Below, piece after piece: positions 15,627 to 23,940 of a stretch of 45,182 nt of DNA. The DNA lies in contig JAVBTR010000072.1 of the NCBI GenBank assembly GCA_031556065.1, forward strand, positions 1-45,182, in the 5' to 3' direction. This stretch comes from JAVBTR01 sp031556065 (GTDB lineage Bacteria; Bacillota; Clostridia; Christensenellales; Aristaeellaceae). Both the position numbers and the translations under genes were made by a program. Positions within the stretch are counted from its first letter, which is position 1. The number at the start of each line of letters is the position of its first letter. Under the pieces are notes generated by a model that did not search any database, was not told the DNA's origin, and saw only the letters and a program-made list of their open reading frames with translations.

Positions 15627-15655
15627 ATAATATCAGTGAAAACAAAAAATGTCAA
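15627..15655 (-). promoter_or_regulatory. Strong promoter of the two-gene surface operon
   Basis: TTGACA (15655-15650), 17 bp, TATTAT (15632-15627). The consensus -35 and spacing suggest strong constitutive sigma-A transcription, with a leader of about 35 nt. Confidence 0.7.
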
Positions 15656-15711
15656 TATGATAAGTATACAATAAACGGAAATCATTGTTAACTTGGTATC
15701 AACAAAAGACA

Positions 15712-15754
15712 ATAAAAAGAATTCATGAGGCATCTAGATACTTCATGAATTCTT
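15712..15754 (-). terminator. Terminator of the flavin electron-transfer operon
   Basis: A 38-bp near-perfect palindrome (15717-15754; 12-bp outer arms AAGAATTCATGA/TCATGAATTCTT, inner ATCTAGAT) is followed on the minus strand by TTTTTATTG. It lies 25 nt after the stop of the iron-sulfur flavodoxin gene. The stem is long for a terminator and could also serve as a protein-binding site. Confidence 0.7.
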
Positions 15755-15778
15755 AAGTATAAGGTTATTGCATGTTGC

Positions 15779-16402
15779 TTATTTTATAAAGTGAGTCCCC
15801 ACAGGAATCTCTTTTTTGGGCAGCTCTACCCCGGCTTTTTCTCCGGCGTCCTTGCATTTGAGGAACCAGGCCATGTTCCGGGCCAGTGTCCGCATGGTTT
15901 GCAGGCCTTCTTCATCCTTGCGTACATCATCCGGGGTAAAGCCGTGGACCATGTTCCAATATTGAGAAGAGATCACCGGCATCTGGCTGATGGTGAAATA
16001 CTTGTTGAGTTGGTCGAAGGCAGCGGTGTTCCCGCCCCTTCTGGCAGAAACCACACAGGCACCGGGCTTCAAATAGAAGGTGTCCTTCCCGCTGGAATAG
16101 AAAAGCCGGTCCATAAAGGAAGTCAGCGCCCCGGAAGCTCCGGCGTAATGGACAGGGGAACCGAACACGAAGCCGTCCGCTTCTTTTGCCAGGGCGGCAA
16201 ACGCGTTCACCTTATCGTCAATGGCGCATTTTTTGTTTTTATAGCAATGACCGCAGCTGATGCATCCTGAAATGGCTTTTGTGCCAAGCCAATAAATTTC
16301 CGAATCCACACCCTCTTCAAGGAGGGTGTTCTTAATTTCCGTTAAAGCGGTATAGGTGCAGCCCTTTTCATGAGGGCTGCCATTGACAAGCAATACTTTC
16401 AT
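15779..16402 (-). CDS. Iron-sulfur flavoprotein / NADPH-dependent FMN reductase family
   Basis: A 207-aa flavodoxin-fold protein. FMN phosphate loop NGSPHEKGCTYTAL is at residues 7-20. Cysteines 47, 50, 53 and 59 form C-x2-C-x2-C-x5-C, the compact 4Fe-4S motif of the Isf iron-sulfur flavoproteins. GSPVHYAGASGALTSFMDRL is the second flavin-binding loop. It is cytosolic, starts 1 nt after the stop of the multi-FMN protein, and is probably cotranslated with it. It is likely a cytoplasmic electron donor or acceptor for the operon; the partner is inference. Confidence 0.82.
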   Translation of the reverse strand: MKVLLVNGSPHEKGCTYTALTEIKNTLLEEGVDSEIYWLGTKAISGCISCGHCYKNKKCAIDDKVNAFAALAKEADGFVFGSPVHYAGASGALTSFMDRLFYSSGKDTFYLKPGACVVSARRGGNTAAFDQLNKYFTISQMPVISSQYWNMVHGFTPDDVRKDEEGLQTMRTLARNMAWFLKCKDAGEKAGVELPKKEIPVGTHFIK

Positions 16403-16403
16403 C

Positions 16404-18065
16404 TTACTTCAACCCCAATAAGCAATCGTTAATAGCATTTAAAATGGCATTGGAGGTAACGGTAGAGCCTGCTACCACATCCAACCCATCTCCAAAGACC
16501 AAGGCACCGGATTGGCCCATGAACTGATCGATGAACTTCTGGTTATGCATAACCGCTTCACCCAGGTATTCGGTTTCTGAACCGGTGCTTAGTTTAAGTT
16601 CAATGATCCTTCCCTCGTCATCTACCGTTACGGTGGCGGAAACATTGCTGGCATAACCCTTGGCCTTGGCCTTGGCCGTATGTTCGTCGATTATTTCTGC
16701 GGTGGAAGCGGCGACAGGGGCTTGGGCTACCCCCAGGCCCAGCAAGCAATCGTTAATAGCAACCAGCAGCGCGTCGGAAGTAACGGTAGAGCCTGCCACC
16801 ACATCCAGGCCATTGCCATAAGCCAGGTACCCGGTTTGGCCAATGAATTGGTCGATAAACTTCTGGTTATGCATAACGGCTTCACCCAGGTATTCGGTTT
16901 CCGAACCGGTGTTTAATTTAAGCTCGGAAATCTTGCCGTCGGCATCGATGGTAACGGTGGCGGAAACATTGCTGGCATAGCCTCTGGCTTTGGCCTTGGC
17001 AGTGCTGCCGTCCACTTCGGCGGTGGATTGCTTGCCGGCTTTAACCGTAAAGCTCTTCACAGTGATGTTGCCGTTTTCCATAATCGCATCTAACTGCACC
17101 CCGCCGGTAAAAGCTTCTCCCCCAAGGGTTACGGCCAGCTGTCCCTCTTCGGTAAGAATCAGCTTTCCGCCATTGCTTTGGGCCAGAATCACTTCCGAAG
17201 AGGGTTGGGCGCTGTTGATAGCAGCGACCGCTGCCTTGGAAGTGGTAGTAGACCCGCCGATGGCGTCAATACCATTGCCGATTTCAAAAGGCGGGGTTTT
17301 GCCTGCAAACTGGGCGGCAAAGCCTTCATCCTTACCGATCTGTGTGCCCAGGCCAGGGGTTTCGTTGACAGATTCGAATTTAACGGATTCAATGGTACCG
17401 TCTTCCTTCACCATTACGGTGGCTTTCACTTCGGATTGATAGCCTTGGGCCGTGCCCACGTTTTTACCGGGCTGCAGAGCGCTTTGCGTCTGAGGGGCTG
17501 ATTCAGCCGTTTCGTCCTCAGTGGCAGCATCCAAGGTGATCCCTGCATCCTTGGCAATGGTCTCCGCCGCGTTGTTCACCCCCAGCACCACAGCCTTGGT
17601 AGTAATGGTGGCGCCGCCAATGGCATCGATGCCCTTTAGGGAAACAGGGGCCTTTTTATTTTTAAACTGGTCGGTAAAACCGGGCTCTTTGGCCTTGGAG
17701 CCGAGGCCTGCGGTTTCGGCAAAGTTCATGCCACCAACGTTAATGGCGGTAATAACACCCGCTTCGGTCATACCTATGGTGGTTTCAATAGGCCCGCCGT
17801 AGCCGGAGGTTTCTGCCACAGCCACATAACCTACGACGCTGTCCCCGCTTTTCGCGCGATACAGCGCTTTGGCCGCGCTGCCTTCTTCTAGGGCGATCTC
17901 CTCGTAGGTTTCCGCCGTCATCACCGCTTCGCAGGCCGCCTTTATGGCCGCCTGGGCGCGTTCCTCAATGGGGCCCTTGGTCACTTCGTTGGTTGCAGCC
18001 AATGCCAGCGCGGCAATCAACGCGATAATGCCTAGAATAATGGCGGCGGGCAACTGTTTTTTCAT
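16404..18065 (-). CDS. Exported protein with four FMN-binding domains
   Basis: A 553-aa protein with an N-terminal anchor (residues 5-24) and four tandem FMN-binding (RnfG/NqrC-like) domains at about 75-165, 205-285, 355-440 and 463-551. Each has the flavinylation motif Dxx[G/A]G[A/S]T, with candidate FMN-threonines at 153, 273, 427 and 535. Such threonines take covalent FMN from ApbE; no apbE gene lies in the window. A beta-rich stretch (about 288-350) separates domains 2 and 3. Domains 3 and 4 are nearly identical to each other, a recent duplication. The start overlaps the Gx transporter stop by ATGA. It probably carries electrons outside the membrane. Confidence 0.85.
   Translation of the reverse strand: MKKQLPAAIILGIIALIAALALAATNEVTKGPIEERAQAAIKAACEAVMTAETYEEIALEEGSAAKALYRAKSGDSVVGYVAVAETSGYGGPIETTIGMTEAGVITAINVGGMNFAETAGLGSKAKEPGFTDQFKNKKAPVSLKGIDAIGGATITTKAVVLGVNNAAETIAKDAGITLDAATEDETAESAPQTQSALQPGKNVGTAQGYQSEVKATVMVKEDGTIESVKFESVNETPGLGTQIGKDEGFAAQFAGKTPPFEIGNGIDAIGGSTTTSKAAVAAINSAQPSSEVILAQSNGGKLILTEEGQLAVTLGGEAFTGGVQLDAIMENGNITVKSFTVKAGKQSTAEVDGSTAKAKARGYASNVSATVTIDADGKISELKLNTGSETEYLGEAVMHNQKFIDQFIGQTGYLAYGNGLDVVAGSTVTSDALLVAINDCLLGLGVAQAPVAASTAEIIDEHTAKAKAKGYASNVSATVTVDDEGRIIELKLSTGSETEYLGEAVMHNQKFIDQFMGQSGALVFGDGLDVVAGSTVTSNAILNAINDCLLGLK
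16407..17003 (-). repeat. In-gene tandem duplication of FMN-binding domains 3 and 4
   Basis: Two copies of about 275 bp (17003-16728 and 16679-16407), period 324 bp, encode near-identical stretches such as TEYLGEAVMHNQKFIDQF and DVVAGSTVTS. Domains 1 and 2 are much more diverged. This points to recent intragenic duplication and a site that could expand or contract by recombination. Confidence 0.85.
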
Positions 18066-18619
18066 AGTCCTGATTTCTCCTTTTCCTTTGGTTCCGAAAG
18101 GATATCGGTCCCTTGAACGCGCTTTAATATTTCTTTATCTGTATGGGCTAAGGCGCGCATGGCATATTTGGCTACCAAGCCTGTGCCTAAACCCATAAGA
18201 ACCCCGAAAAACAATAGTATGGGCAGATATGTAACCAATAATGCCGTGGTGGTTAGAATGGCTGCGACGGTAATCTGGCCCACGTTGTGCATAACCCCGC
18301 CTAAAATGCTTACCGTGACGCAGCTTAGCTTGAACCTGTAGCCCACCAGCATGGCGGCAAGGCTTAACACCCCACCAGCCAGGCTGTAAGGAAACTGGGT
18401 AAACCCGAATAAAAGCGAAGACAGGGTTACCTTTAAGAGCATCAACAGCGCCGCGTCCCTGGGTCGCATCATGTAAATGCCAAAAAGCAATACGGTGTTG
18501 CCAAGGCCCAAACGTACCCCTGGAGCGATAAAATCCAGGGAAACCAGCCGGTCTACATAGGATAAAACCAGCGCCATGGCTGTTAACAGGCCGAAGGTGG
18601 CAATTTTCTTTGTGTTCAT
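18062..18619 (-). CDS. Gx transporter family membrane protein (Hpre_diP_synt_I)
   Basis: A 185-aa membrane protein with five or six hydrophobic segments and the family motifs PGVRLGLGNTVLLF and GGVMHNVGQITVA. The family was first annotated as heptaprenyl diphosphate synthase component I and resembles ECF-type S components; it is often linked to flavin or quinone electron-transfer genes. The N-terminus and C-terminal basic tail (AHTDKEILKRVQG) look cytoplasmic. It overlaps both neighbours by ATGA, so translation is coupled. Transport of a flavin or quinone precursor is only an inference. Confidence 0.82.
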   Translation of the reverse strand: MNTKKIATFGLLTAMALVLSYVDRLVSLDFIAPGVRLGLGNTVLLFGIYMMRPRDAALLMLLKVTLSSLLFGFTQFPYSLAGGVLSLAAMLVGYRFKLSCVTVSILGGVMHNVGQITVAAILTTTALLVTYLPILLFFGVLMGLGTGLVAKYAMRALAHTDKEILKRVQGTDILSEPKEKEKSGL

Positions 18620-18987
18620 TGGCTGCCCCCCGTCTGCAGTTCAACGGATACCCGGTTGGGCAGGCAAATGATAAAGCCCTGGTTAGGCCGGTAATCCATG
18701 TTTTCCCGGGTTACCTTCCCCTGATGGATGCACAACTGGTTTTCGCAGGTGGAAAACAGCATCACGGCCCCATCTTCGGAGATTTCTACAATGTTGGTTT
18801 CGCCCCCAGGCTGCCCTATGGTTACCTGCTGGGGTTTGGTTAAGGGAATGCGGGCATATTCTTGCCCATCCAGCTGGATGATGACCATATCTTCTGTCAT
18901 CTTCTGGCGGTACAAGCCCCTAAAACCCATAAGTATCCCGGCAATCACCAGGATTACCCCAATAACCATCAAGTCTTTTTTCTTCAT
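18616..18987 (-). CDS. NusG domain II-containing exported protein
   Basis: A 123-aa protein with one N-terminal membrane segment (residues 6-22) and an extracytoplasmic NusG_II domain, recognisable by FSTCENQLCIHQG (Cys81, Cys86) and GFIICLPNRVSVEL. These proteins are regularly found with Gx transporters, FMN-binding proteins and Rnf or ApbE genes; their role is unknown. First gene of the flavin operon, with its own promoter. The SD (ATGGGG) is weak. Confidence 0.85.
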   Translation of the reverse strand: MKKKDLMVIGVILVIAGILMGFRGLYRQKMTEDMVIIQLDGQEYARIPLTKPQQVTIGQPGGETNIVEISEDGAVMLFSTCENQLCIHQGKVTRENMDYRPNQGFIICLPNRVSVELQTGGSQ

Positions 18988-19020
18988 TTACAAATTAGCC
19001 CCATCTTTTTCAGCCCATTG

Positions 19021-19050
19021 ATTATAACATGGCTCAAAAATCAATGTCAA
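19021..19050 (-). promoter_or_regulatory. Promoter of flavin electron-transfer operon
   Basis: TTGACA (19050-19045), 18 bp, TATAAT (19026-19021). The -35 starts 2 bp after the lacZ stop codon, with no terminator between, so lacZ transcripts can also read into the operon. Confidence 0.7.
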
Positions 19051-19051
19051 T

Positions 19052-21949
19052 CTAAACCAGCAGGGTGATGTTAAATTGGAAGGAAGCCTGGTTCAGCCTA
19101 TATTGCTCCAGCAAGGCAGGGCCGCAGCTGTTGGACCCAACGCCGCTTTGGGCGTAATCCAGGTTCAACACCGTATAGCCGCTTTCTTCAAGCTCGAAGC
19201 TATGGGCTTTTTCCGTTAATTCTTTGGCAGTGTAAGGGGATACGTTCATAGAGAAAGCGTCTTTGGAGCAGACGGCTAAAAGGTCTTCCACCTTCACATA
19301 ATCACAGGCATAGTGGCTGCCGTTTTCCTGGGGCTTTAAATAATCCTCGTGGTTTAGTGCCGGGGTGGTTTCATACAGGCCTTTTTTTGTGCCATGGTGC
19401 TTGTCGACATAGCTTTCCGTGGGGCCAAAGCCGAAATATTCAATGTTCTTTGCTTCTTTAGACAGCTTTAATTCCAGACCAAAACGGGGCAGGAAGGGCA
19501 TGTCCATGTTCTTTTGAACATCCAGCTGCACATCGATCCGGCCATCTTCATGCACGGTGTAAACCGCGGCCAGCTTCACGATCCACTGGCGATAAATGGC
19601 GGCCAGGCTCAAGTTGGCGGTAATAACAGCCTTGCCGTTCTCAATGCGGCAAGCGGTCTTGTAGACTTTGGCTTGGGGACGGTTGAAGCCGGCGGCCTCC
19701 CATTCTTCGCGGATGCGGCGGTCATTATCCGTAGGGGCACGCCAAAGCTGGTAAGCCATGGGCGCTGCAAGCCTTGTGATGTTGTTAAAGACCATTTCAT
19801 CGAACACGCCTGTGAATTTGTTAAAGGTGTAGCGCAGGGCCGGGCTTTCCACCACAAAGTGGGTTTTGGTTTCTTTGGCGGCCAGCTTGCCGCCGTTTTT
19901 ATTTTCCCAGGCGGGGCGGACGCTGCCTTCGCGCAGCACCAGCTGATCAAAGCCCATGTTCTGTTCTTTGCTGTCATAATACAGATTTAGGAGCACCGCG
20001 CCGGTTTCGGGGAGGGTGTAGGGCACCAGGACGGCGGCCTTTTCGTGGGGGGCGATGGAGGGCATTTGGAAGGCACCGGACTGGACCACCTTCCCATTGT
20101 GCAAAAGCTCGAAACGTCCGGTTAAATGATCCTTGGCGTTTAAGGAATCCAAACGGTTGGTTAAAGAGATGGTGCCGTTTTCCATGGCTGCCACCAGGGG
20201 GCGGATAACATTTTTAAATTCCACCAAGCCAGTATGCACTGTGCGGTCCGGGTATACCAGCCCATCCATGCAGAAGTTGCCGTCGTGGGGGTATTCGCCA
20301 AAATCGCCGCCATAGTAATACTTGGGCTTTTGTCCATTGGTGTAGCCCATTAAGACGCCATGATCGCAGAATTCCCACACAAAGCCGCCACAGAATCCAT
20401 CGTACTTGTCGATCAGCTGCTGGTAATCCCAGGCATCCCCGGGGCCGTTGCCCATGGCATGGATGTATTCGCATTGGATAAAGGGGCGGGGGTCCACCCT
20501 GTTTTCAAAGTAATCTTCGATTTCCGCAACGGAAGCGTACATACGGCTATGGAGATCCAGCATAGAGGTATCGTTTTCCCTGTTATCCGGCTGGTGGGTC
20601 ATGCCTTCGTAGTGGGTCAAGCGAGAGGTGTCAAAGGATTTGATCCACCGGCCCGCGTTTTCAAAAGCCATGCCAAAGCCCGCCTCGTTGCCCAAGGACC
20701 AGATCACCACGCTTGCGTGGTTCTTGTCCCGCTGTACGTTCATTTGCACACGGTCTAAAATGGGGGTTTCGAACATGGGCATATTGGCGATAAGGCCATA
20801 TTTTACCGCGAACTCCCCAGGGGTATGCTCCTTTGGCTGCTCGTATAAGGAATTTACCCCATGGGCTTCCACATCGCTTTCAGCGATAACGTAAAACCCG
20901 TATTCATCGCACAGCTCAGGCATCCAGGGAGCGTTGGGGTAATGGCTGGTGCGGATGGCGTTGATGTTGTGGGCCTTCATAATATCCATGTCCCGGATCA
21001 ATTGCTCCCGGCTGATGGTGTAGCCTGTAACCGGGTCGCTGTCATGACGGTTGACGCCCCTGAACTTAATCTTCTGGCCATTTAGCTTCACCACGCCGTT
21101 ATCCACGCAAATTTCCCGAATGCCGATCTTTTGTGCGATTACTTCGTTTTCGGTTTCAAGAACCAGGGTATACAGATTCGGGGTTTCTGCGGTCCATAAA
21201 AGAGGGTTTTCCACCTTGAGCGGGTTTTCAAGCAGCGTGCCATCCGGTGCGTAAAGCTTTAACCCAGGCTTGGCGCCGGTTACGTCCAGGTTGATTTCGC
21301 CGTTTGTTTTCATGTGCACAAAGAAATCTTCCACATGGTTTTCAGGGCGCTGTAAAATATACACCTCGCGGAAAATACCCGACATGCGCAGCTTGTCCTG
21401 ATCCTCTAAATAGCTGCCAAGGCACCACTTCAAAACCTGTACCTGGATGGTATTTTCTCCATCCTTCAAAAAGGCGGTGCAATCGTATTCGCTGGTGGAA
21501 TGGGATACCTGGCTGAAGCCAACAAACTGGCCATTGATAAACACATAAGCGCAGCTGTCTACCCCTTCAAAGTTCAAATAATATTTAAAGCCCTTTTGCA
21601 GTTGAAGGCCGAACTGACGCTGGTATACCCCAACAGGGTTTTGGTAGGGCACAAAGGGTGGATCGTAGGGGAAGGGGTAGCGGATGTTGGTATACTGGTG
21701 ATGATCGTACCCGTGCTGCTGCCAAACGGAGGGCACAGGAATGGTGTCGGTAAAATGAACGTTTTCCGGCACCGATTCAATGTTTTCAAAGTAGGCAAAG
21801 TCCCAAGTTCCGCAAAGGCTATGGAACCTGGTGGAATTTTCCCGACCGCCCTTCAAAGCAGCCTCTTCATTTTCAAAAGGAATGAAATAGGCCCGATGGG
21901 GACAGGTGCCTACATGCAACTGGGTGGGATCCTCATGATAATACCGCAT
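19052..21949 (-). CDS. lacZ: GH2 beta-galactosidase
   Basis: Hydrolyses terminal beta-galactosides in the cytosol; there is no signal peptide. The 965 aa have the full LacZ layout: jelly-roll domain (about 1-200), immunoglobulin-like domains, a TIM barrel at about 290-590 with acid/base Glu422 in WSLGNEAGFG and nucleophile Glu494 in QCEYIHAMGNGPGD, and a C-terminal small chain (about 690-960). ATG 21949 follows AGGAGG and lies 21 nt after the helicase stop. Its galactosidase role could complement the GH112 phosphorylase at 37 kb, but the loci are separate. Confidence 0.95.
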   Translation of the reverse strand: MRYYHEDPTQLHVGTCPHRAYFIPFENEEAALKGGRENSTRFHSLCGTWDFAYFENIESVPENVHFTDTIPVPSVWQQHGYDHHQYTNIRYPFPYDPPFVPYQNPVGVYQRQFGLQLQKGFKYYLNFEGVDSCAYVFINGQFVGFSQVSHSTSEYDCTAFLKDGENTIQVQVLKWCLGSYLEDQDKLRMSGIFREVYILQRPENHVEDFFVHMKTNGEINLDVTGAKPGLKLYAPDGTLLENPLKVENPLLWTAETPNLYTLVLETENEVIAQKIGIREICVDNGVVKLNGQKIKFRGVNRHDSDPVTGYTISREQLIRDMDIMKAHNINAIRTSHYPNAPWMPELCDEYGFYVIAESDVEAHGVNSLYEQPKEHTPGEFAVKYGLIANMPMFETPILDRVQMNVQRDKNHASVVIWSLGNEAGFGMAFENAGRWIKSFDTSRLTHYEGMTHQPDNRENDTSMLDLHSRMYASVAEIEDYFENRVDPRPFIQCEYIHAMGNGPGDAWDYQQLIDKYDGFCGGFVWEFCDHGVLMGYTNGQKPKYYYGGDFGEYPHDGNFCMDGLVYPDRTVHTGLVEFKNVIRPLVAAMENGTISLTNRLDSLNAKDHLTGRFELLHNGKVVQSGAFQMPSIAPHEKAAVLVPYTLPETGAVLLNLYYDSKEQNMGFDQLVLREGSVRPAWENKNGGKLAAKETKTHFVVESPALRYTFNKFTGVFDEMVFNNITRLAAPMAYQLWRAPTDNDRRIREEWEAAGFNRPQAKVYKTACRIENGKAVITANLSLAAIYRQWIVKLAAVYTVHEDGRIDVQLDVQKNMDMPFLPRFGLELKLSKEAKNIEYFGFGPTESYVDKHHGTKKGLYETTPALNHEDYLKPQENGSHYACDYVKVEDLLAVCSKDAFSMNVSPYTAKELTEKAHSFELEESGYTVLNLDYAQSGVGSNSCGPALLEQYRLNQASFQFNITLLV

Positions 21950-21970
21950 ACCGCTTTCCTCCTAAAATCA

Positions 21971-23272
21971 TCAGGTGTTCTTTTGGCGCGCACCATATTT
22001 GCCATGGGTATCTTTGCGTCCGCTTTCGGTTTTAACAAAAGGCTTTTTTGCCTGGGGTTTGAGCGCTTCCCCGCTGCGGGTGATCCTTTTCGGCATCTCC
22101 CTGGGCGGGCGGGGCTGTTTTTCCGTGGGGGTGAAAATCTCCATGGGGTAGGGGCTTTCAAGCCTTTTGATGCGGAAGCCGATCAGCTTTTCAATGGCGC
22201 TTAAGGATTTTAGTTCATCAAAGCAGCAAAAGCTGATGGCTTCACCTGTGTGGCCTGCCCGGCCTGTCCGCCCGATGCGGTGGACATAGGCCTCCGGCTC
22301 GTTGGGCAGGTCGTAGTTGATTACGTGGGAAAGGCCCTGGATATCCAGCCCCCGGGCGGCGATGTCGGTTGCGATCAGCGCTTTGATGGTGCCCGCTTTA
22401 AAGGCGTGTAGCGCTTCTTGGCGGGAGGCCTGGGTTTTATCCCCGTGAATGGCCCGGCAATCCACCCCGGCCTTGAACAAATCCTTTTGCACCTTATCCG
22501 CGCCGTGACGGGTGCGGACGAAAACCAGGGCATTTTCCACCTTGGGGGTGGTCAGCAAATCATAAAGCAATTTACGCTTGTTGAGTTTGTCGATCATGTA
22601 CAGGGTTTGGTCGATGGCGTCCACGGTGCTGGATACCGGATCGACTTTAACCGATGCCGGGTTTTTCAGCATGGAGATGGCCAATTCTTCCACGTCCTTG
22701 GGCATGGTGGCGGAAAAGAACAGCGTCTGCCGCTCCAAGGGCAGCATTTTCACAATTTTCTTTACATCATGGGCAAAACCCATGTCCAGCATCCGGTCGG
22801 CTTCGTCCAGCACGAAAATCTGGATGCCGTCTAGTTTTACAATCCCCTGGCCGCATAAATCGCACAGCCGCCCGGGGGTGGCTACCAAAATATCCACACC
22901 TCTTGCCAGAGCCACTTCCTGCCCACGCTGGGATACCCCGCCAAAGACCACTGCGGCATGGATACCCGTGCCCTTGCCATAAGCCTGAAAGCTTTCGAAT
23001 ATCTGCATAGCCAGCTCTCTTGTGGGGGTTAAAACCAGGCAGCGGATTTCTTTGCGTTTACCTGGCCTGATGGGCGTTTTATACAGCCTTTGCAGTATGG
23101 GAAGCGCGAAGGCGGCCGTTTTGCCGGTGCCTGTTTGGGCGCAGCCCAGAACATCCTGTCCCTTTAACACATAGGGGATTGTCTCTCTTTGAATGGGGGT
23201 AGGTTCTTCATAGCCTTTATTCCGCACCGCCTCCACAACTTGCTTGCATAACCCTAATTCTTCAAATGTCAT
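21971..23272 (-). CDS. DEAD-box ATP-dependent RNA helicase
   Basis: A 433-aa helicase with every core motif: Q motif EEPTPIQRETIPY, Walker A AQTGTGKT (45-52), PTRELA, DEAD (156-159), SAT (187-189), and HRIGRTGRAGHTGEA in the second RecA domain. The basic C-terminal tail (about 375-433, rich in Lys/Arg/Pro) is typical of the RhlE/CshA-like group. It acts in cold adaptation, RNA decay or ribosome assembly; which is not readable. It has its own -10 element and probably drives lacZ transcription too, an odd pairing. Confidence 0.95.
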   Translation of the reverse strand: MTFEELGLCKQVVEAVRNKGYEEPTPIQRETIPYVLKGQDVLGCAQTGTGKTAAFALPILQRLYKTPIRPGKRKEIRCLVLTPTRELAMQIFESFQAYGKGTGIHAAVVFGGVSQRGQEVALARGVDILVATPGRLCDLCGQGIVKLDGIQIFVLDEADRMLDMGFAHDVKKIVKMLPLERQTLFFSATMPKDVEELAISMLKNPASVKVDPVSSTVDAIDQTLYMIDKLNKRKLLYDLLTTPKVENALVFVRTRHGADKVQKDLFKAGVDCRAIHGDKTQASRQEALHAFKAGTIKALIATDIAARGLDIQGLSHVINYDLPNEPEAYVHRIGRTGRAGHTGEAISFCCFDELKSLSAIEKLIGFRIKRLESPYPMEIFTPTEKQPRPPREMPKRITRSGEALKPQAKKPFVKTESGRKDTHGKYGARQKNT

Positions 23273-23319
23273 TCACTTAGTCCTAACTTAATTAATCGCT
23301 TTAAAACAGGCGCTTTGCT

Positions 23320-23328
23320 ATTATAACA
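23320..23328 (-). promoter_or_regulatory. Extended -10 element upstream of helicase gene
   Basis: Minus-strand TGT-TATAAT with weak -35, about 48 nt before the ATG at 23272, just downstream of the preceding terminator. Confidence 0.5.
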
Positions 23329-23339
23329 CAATGATTGCA

Positions 23340-23372
23340 AAAAAACGAGCCGCTTAAAAAGATAAGCGGCTC
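23340..23372 (-). terminator. Terminator of the zinc-ribbon gene
   Basis: GAGCCGCTTA (minus strand, from 23372) pairs over 10 bp with TAAGCGGCTC, ending at 23347, followed by GTTTTTTT. A classical intrinsic terminator 30 nt after the zinc-ribbon stop. Confidence 0.85.
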
Positions 23373-23402
23373 TGTTTTCCATCAATATTGACGTAGGGCT
23401 AA

Positions 23403-23684
23403 TTAGCCACGACGGGCGGCGAAGCACTCGCTGCAGTAGATGGGGCGGTCGTTCTTGGGAGCAAAGGGAACTTGGGTCGTAGCGCCGCACTCTGCGCAAA
23501 CAGCTTCGTGCATTTCGCGTTGACCACCTGCAGCGGGGCGGCTGGATTTGCGTGCCTGACGGCAATCCTTGCAGCGGGTCGGTTCGTTCTGGAAACCCTT
23601 TTCGGCGTAGAATTCCTGTTCACCGGCGGTGAAAACGAATTCAGCACCACAGTCTTTGCAAACCAGCGTCTTGTCTTCGTACAT
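23403..23684 (-). CDS. Small double zinc-ribbon protein
   Basis: A 93-aa protein with eight cysteines in four CxxC knuckles: 9/12 with 38/41 and 63/66 with 84/87. It therefore holds two zinc ribbons joined by a basic, Ser/Arg-rich linker (ARKSSRPAAGGQRE). Such proteins occur widely in Firmicutes as probable zinc-ribbon proteins of unknown role and may bind nucleic acid or ribosome. ATG 23684 follows AGGGGG; the frame continues upstream to 23969, but only through the structured leader. It is monocistronic, behind a strong promoter and a 250-nt structured leader. Confidence 0.8.
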   Translation of the reverse strand: MYEDKTLVCKDCGAEFVFTAGEQEFYAEKGFQNEPTRCKDCRQARKSSRPAAGGQREMHEAVCAECGATTQVPFAPKNDRPIYCSECFAARRG

Positions 23685-23705
23685 GGTTAGGTAACCCCCT
23701 GAAAT

Positions 23706-23934
23706 AAAAATCACGGCAGTTCTTTTCGGCTGACCTGGTCTTTGACCCCACACTCGCCGGCAGGAAGGTAGCTCTGCGCATAGCGCCCTCACGCACTTCT
23801 CTCGGGATCGGAATCCGTCCCGGCCGGACTTACCTCTAGACCGCACCATGCTCACCAATACTTTGATTGGCTTACGTGGACCGTTTTGCCTGCGACTGGC
23901 ATCGGCTTTCAACCACAGCCCGAAGTGAACAACC
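23706..23934 (-). ncRNA. Highly structured RNA, ~230 nt, upstream of the zinc-ribbon gene
   Basis: From the promoter at 23941-23969 the transcript would start near 23934. Its ends pair: 23911-23934 with 23712-23740 through GTTC/GAAC, TTCGG/CCGAA, CTG/CAG and TGGTT/GACCA. Nested inside are TCCAC/GTGGG (23876-23880 with 23747-23751), CCGGC/GCCGG (23823-23827 with 23757-23761) and hairpins at 23855-23870, 23803-23822 and 23776-23786. AGGTA/TACCT could form a pseudoknot. TTTTTATTT follows the closing helix at 23710-23702. This layout suits a free-standing RNA with partial read-through, or a long regulatory leader. I could not assign a family. Confidence 0.6.
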
Positions 23935-23940
23935 ACGCAC

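Noticed and set aside
23803..23840. Resemblance to the conserved GAGGAAAGTCCGGGC region of RNase P RNA
   Set aside because: The minus-strand GAGGTAAGTCCGGCC is similar, but the ACAGAA and AATGRCTGCC-type regions of RNase P are absent and the transcript is too short.
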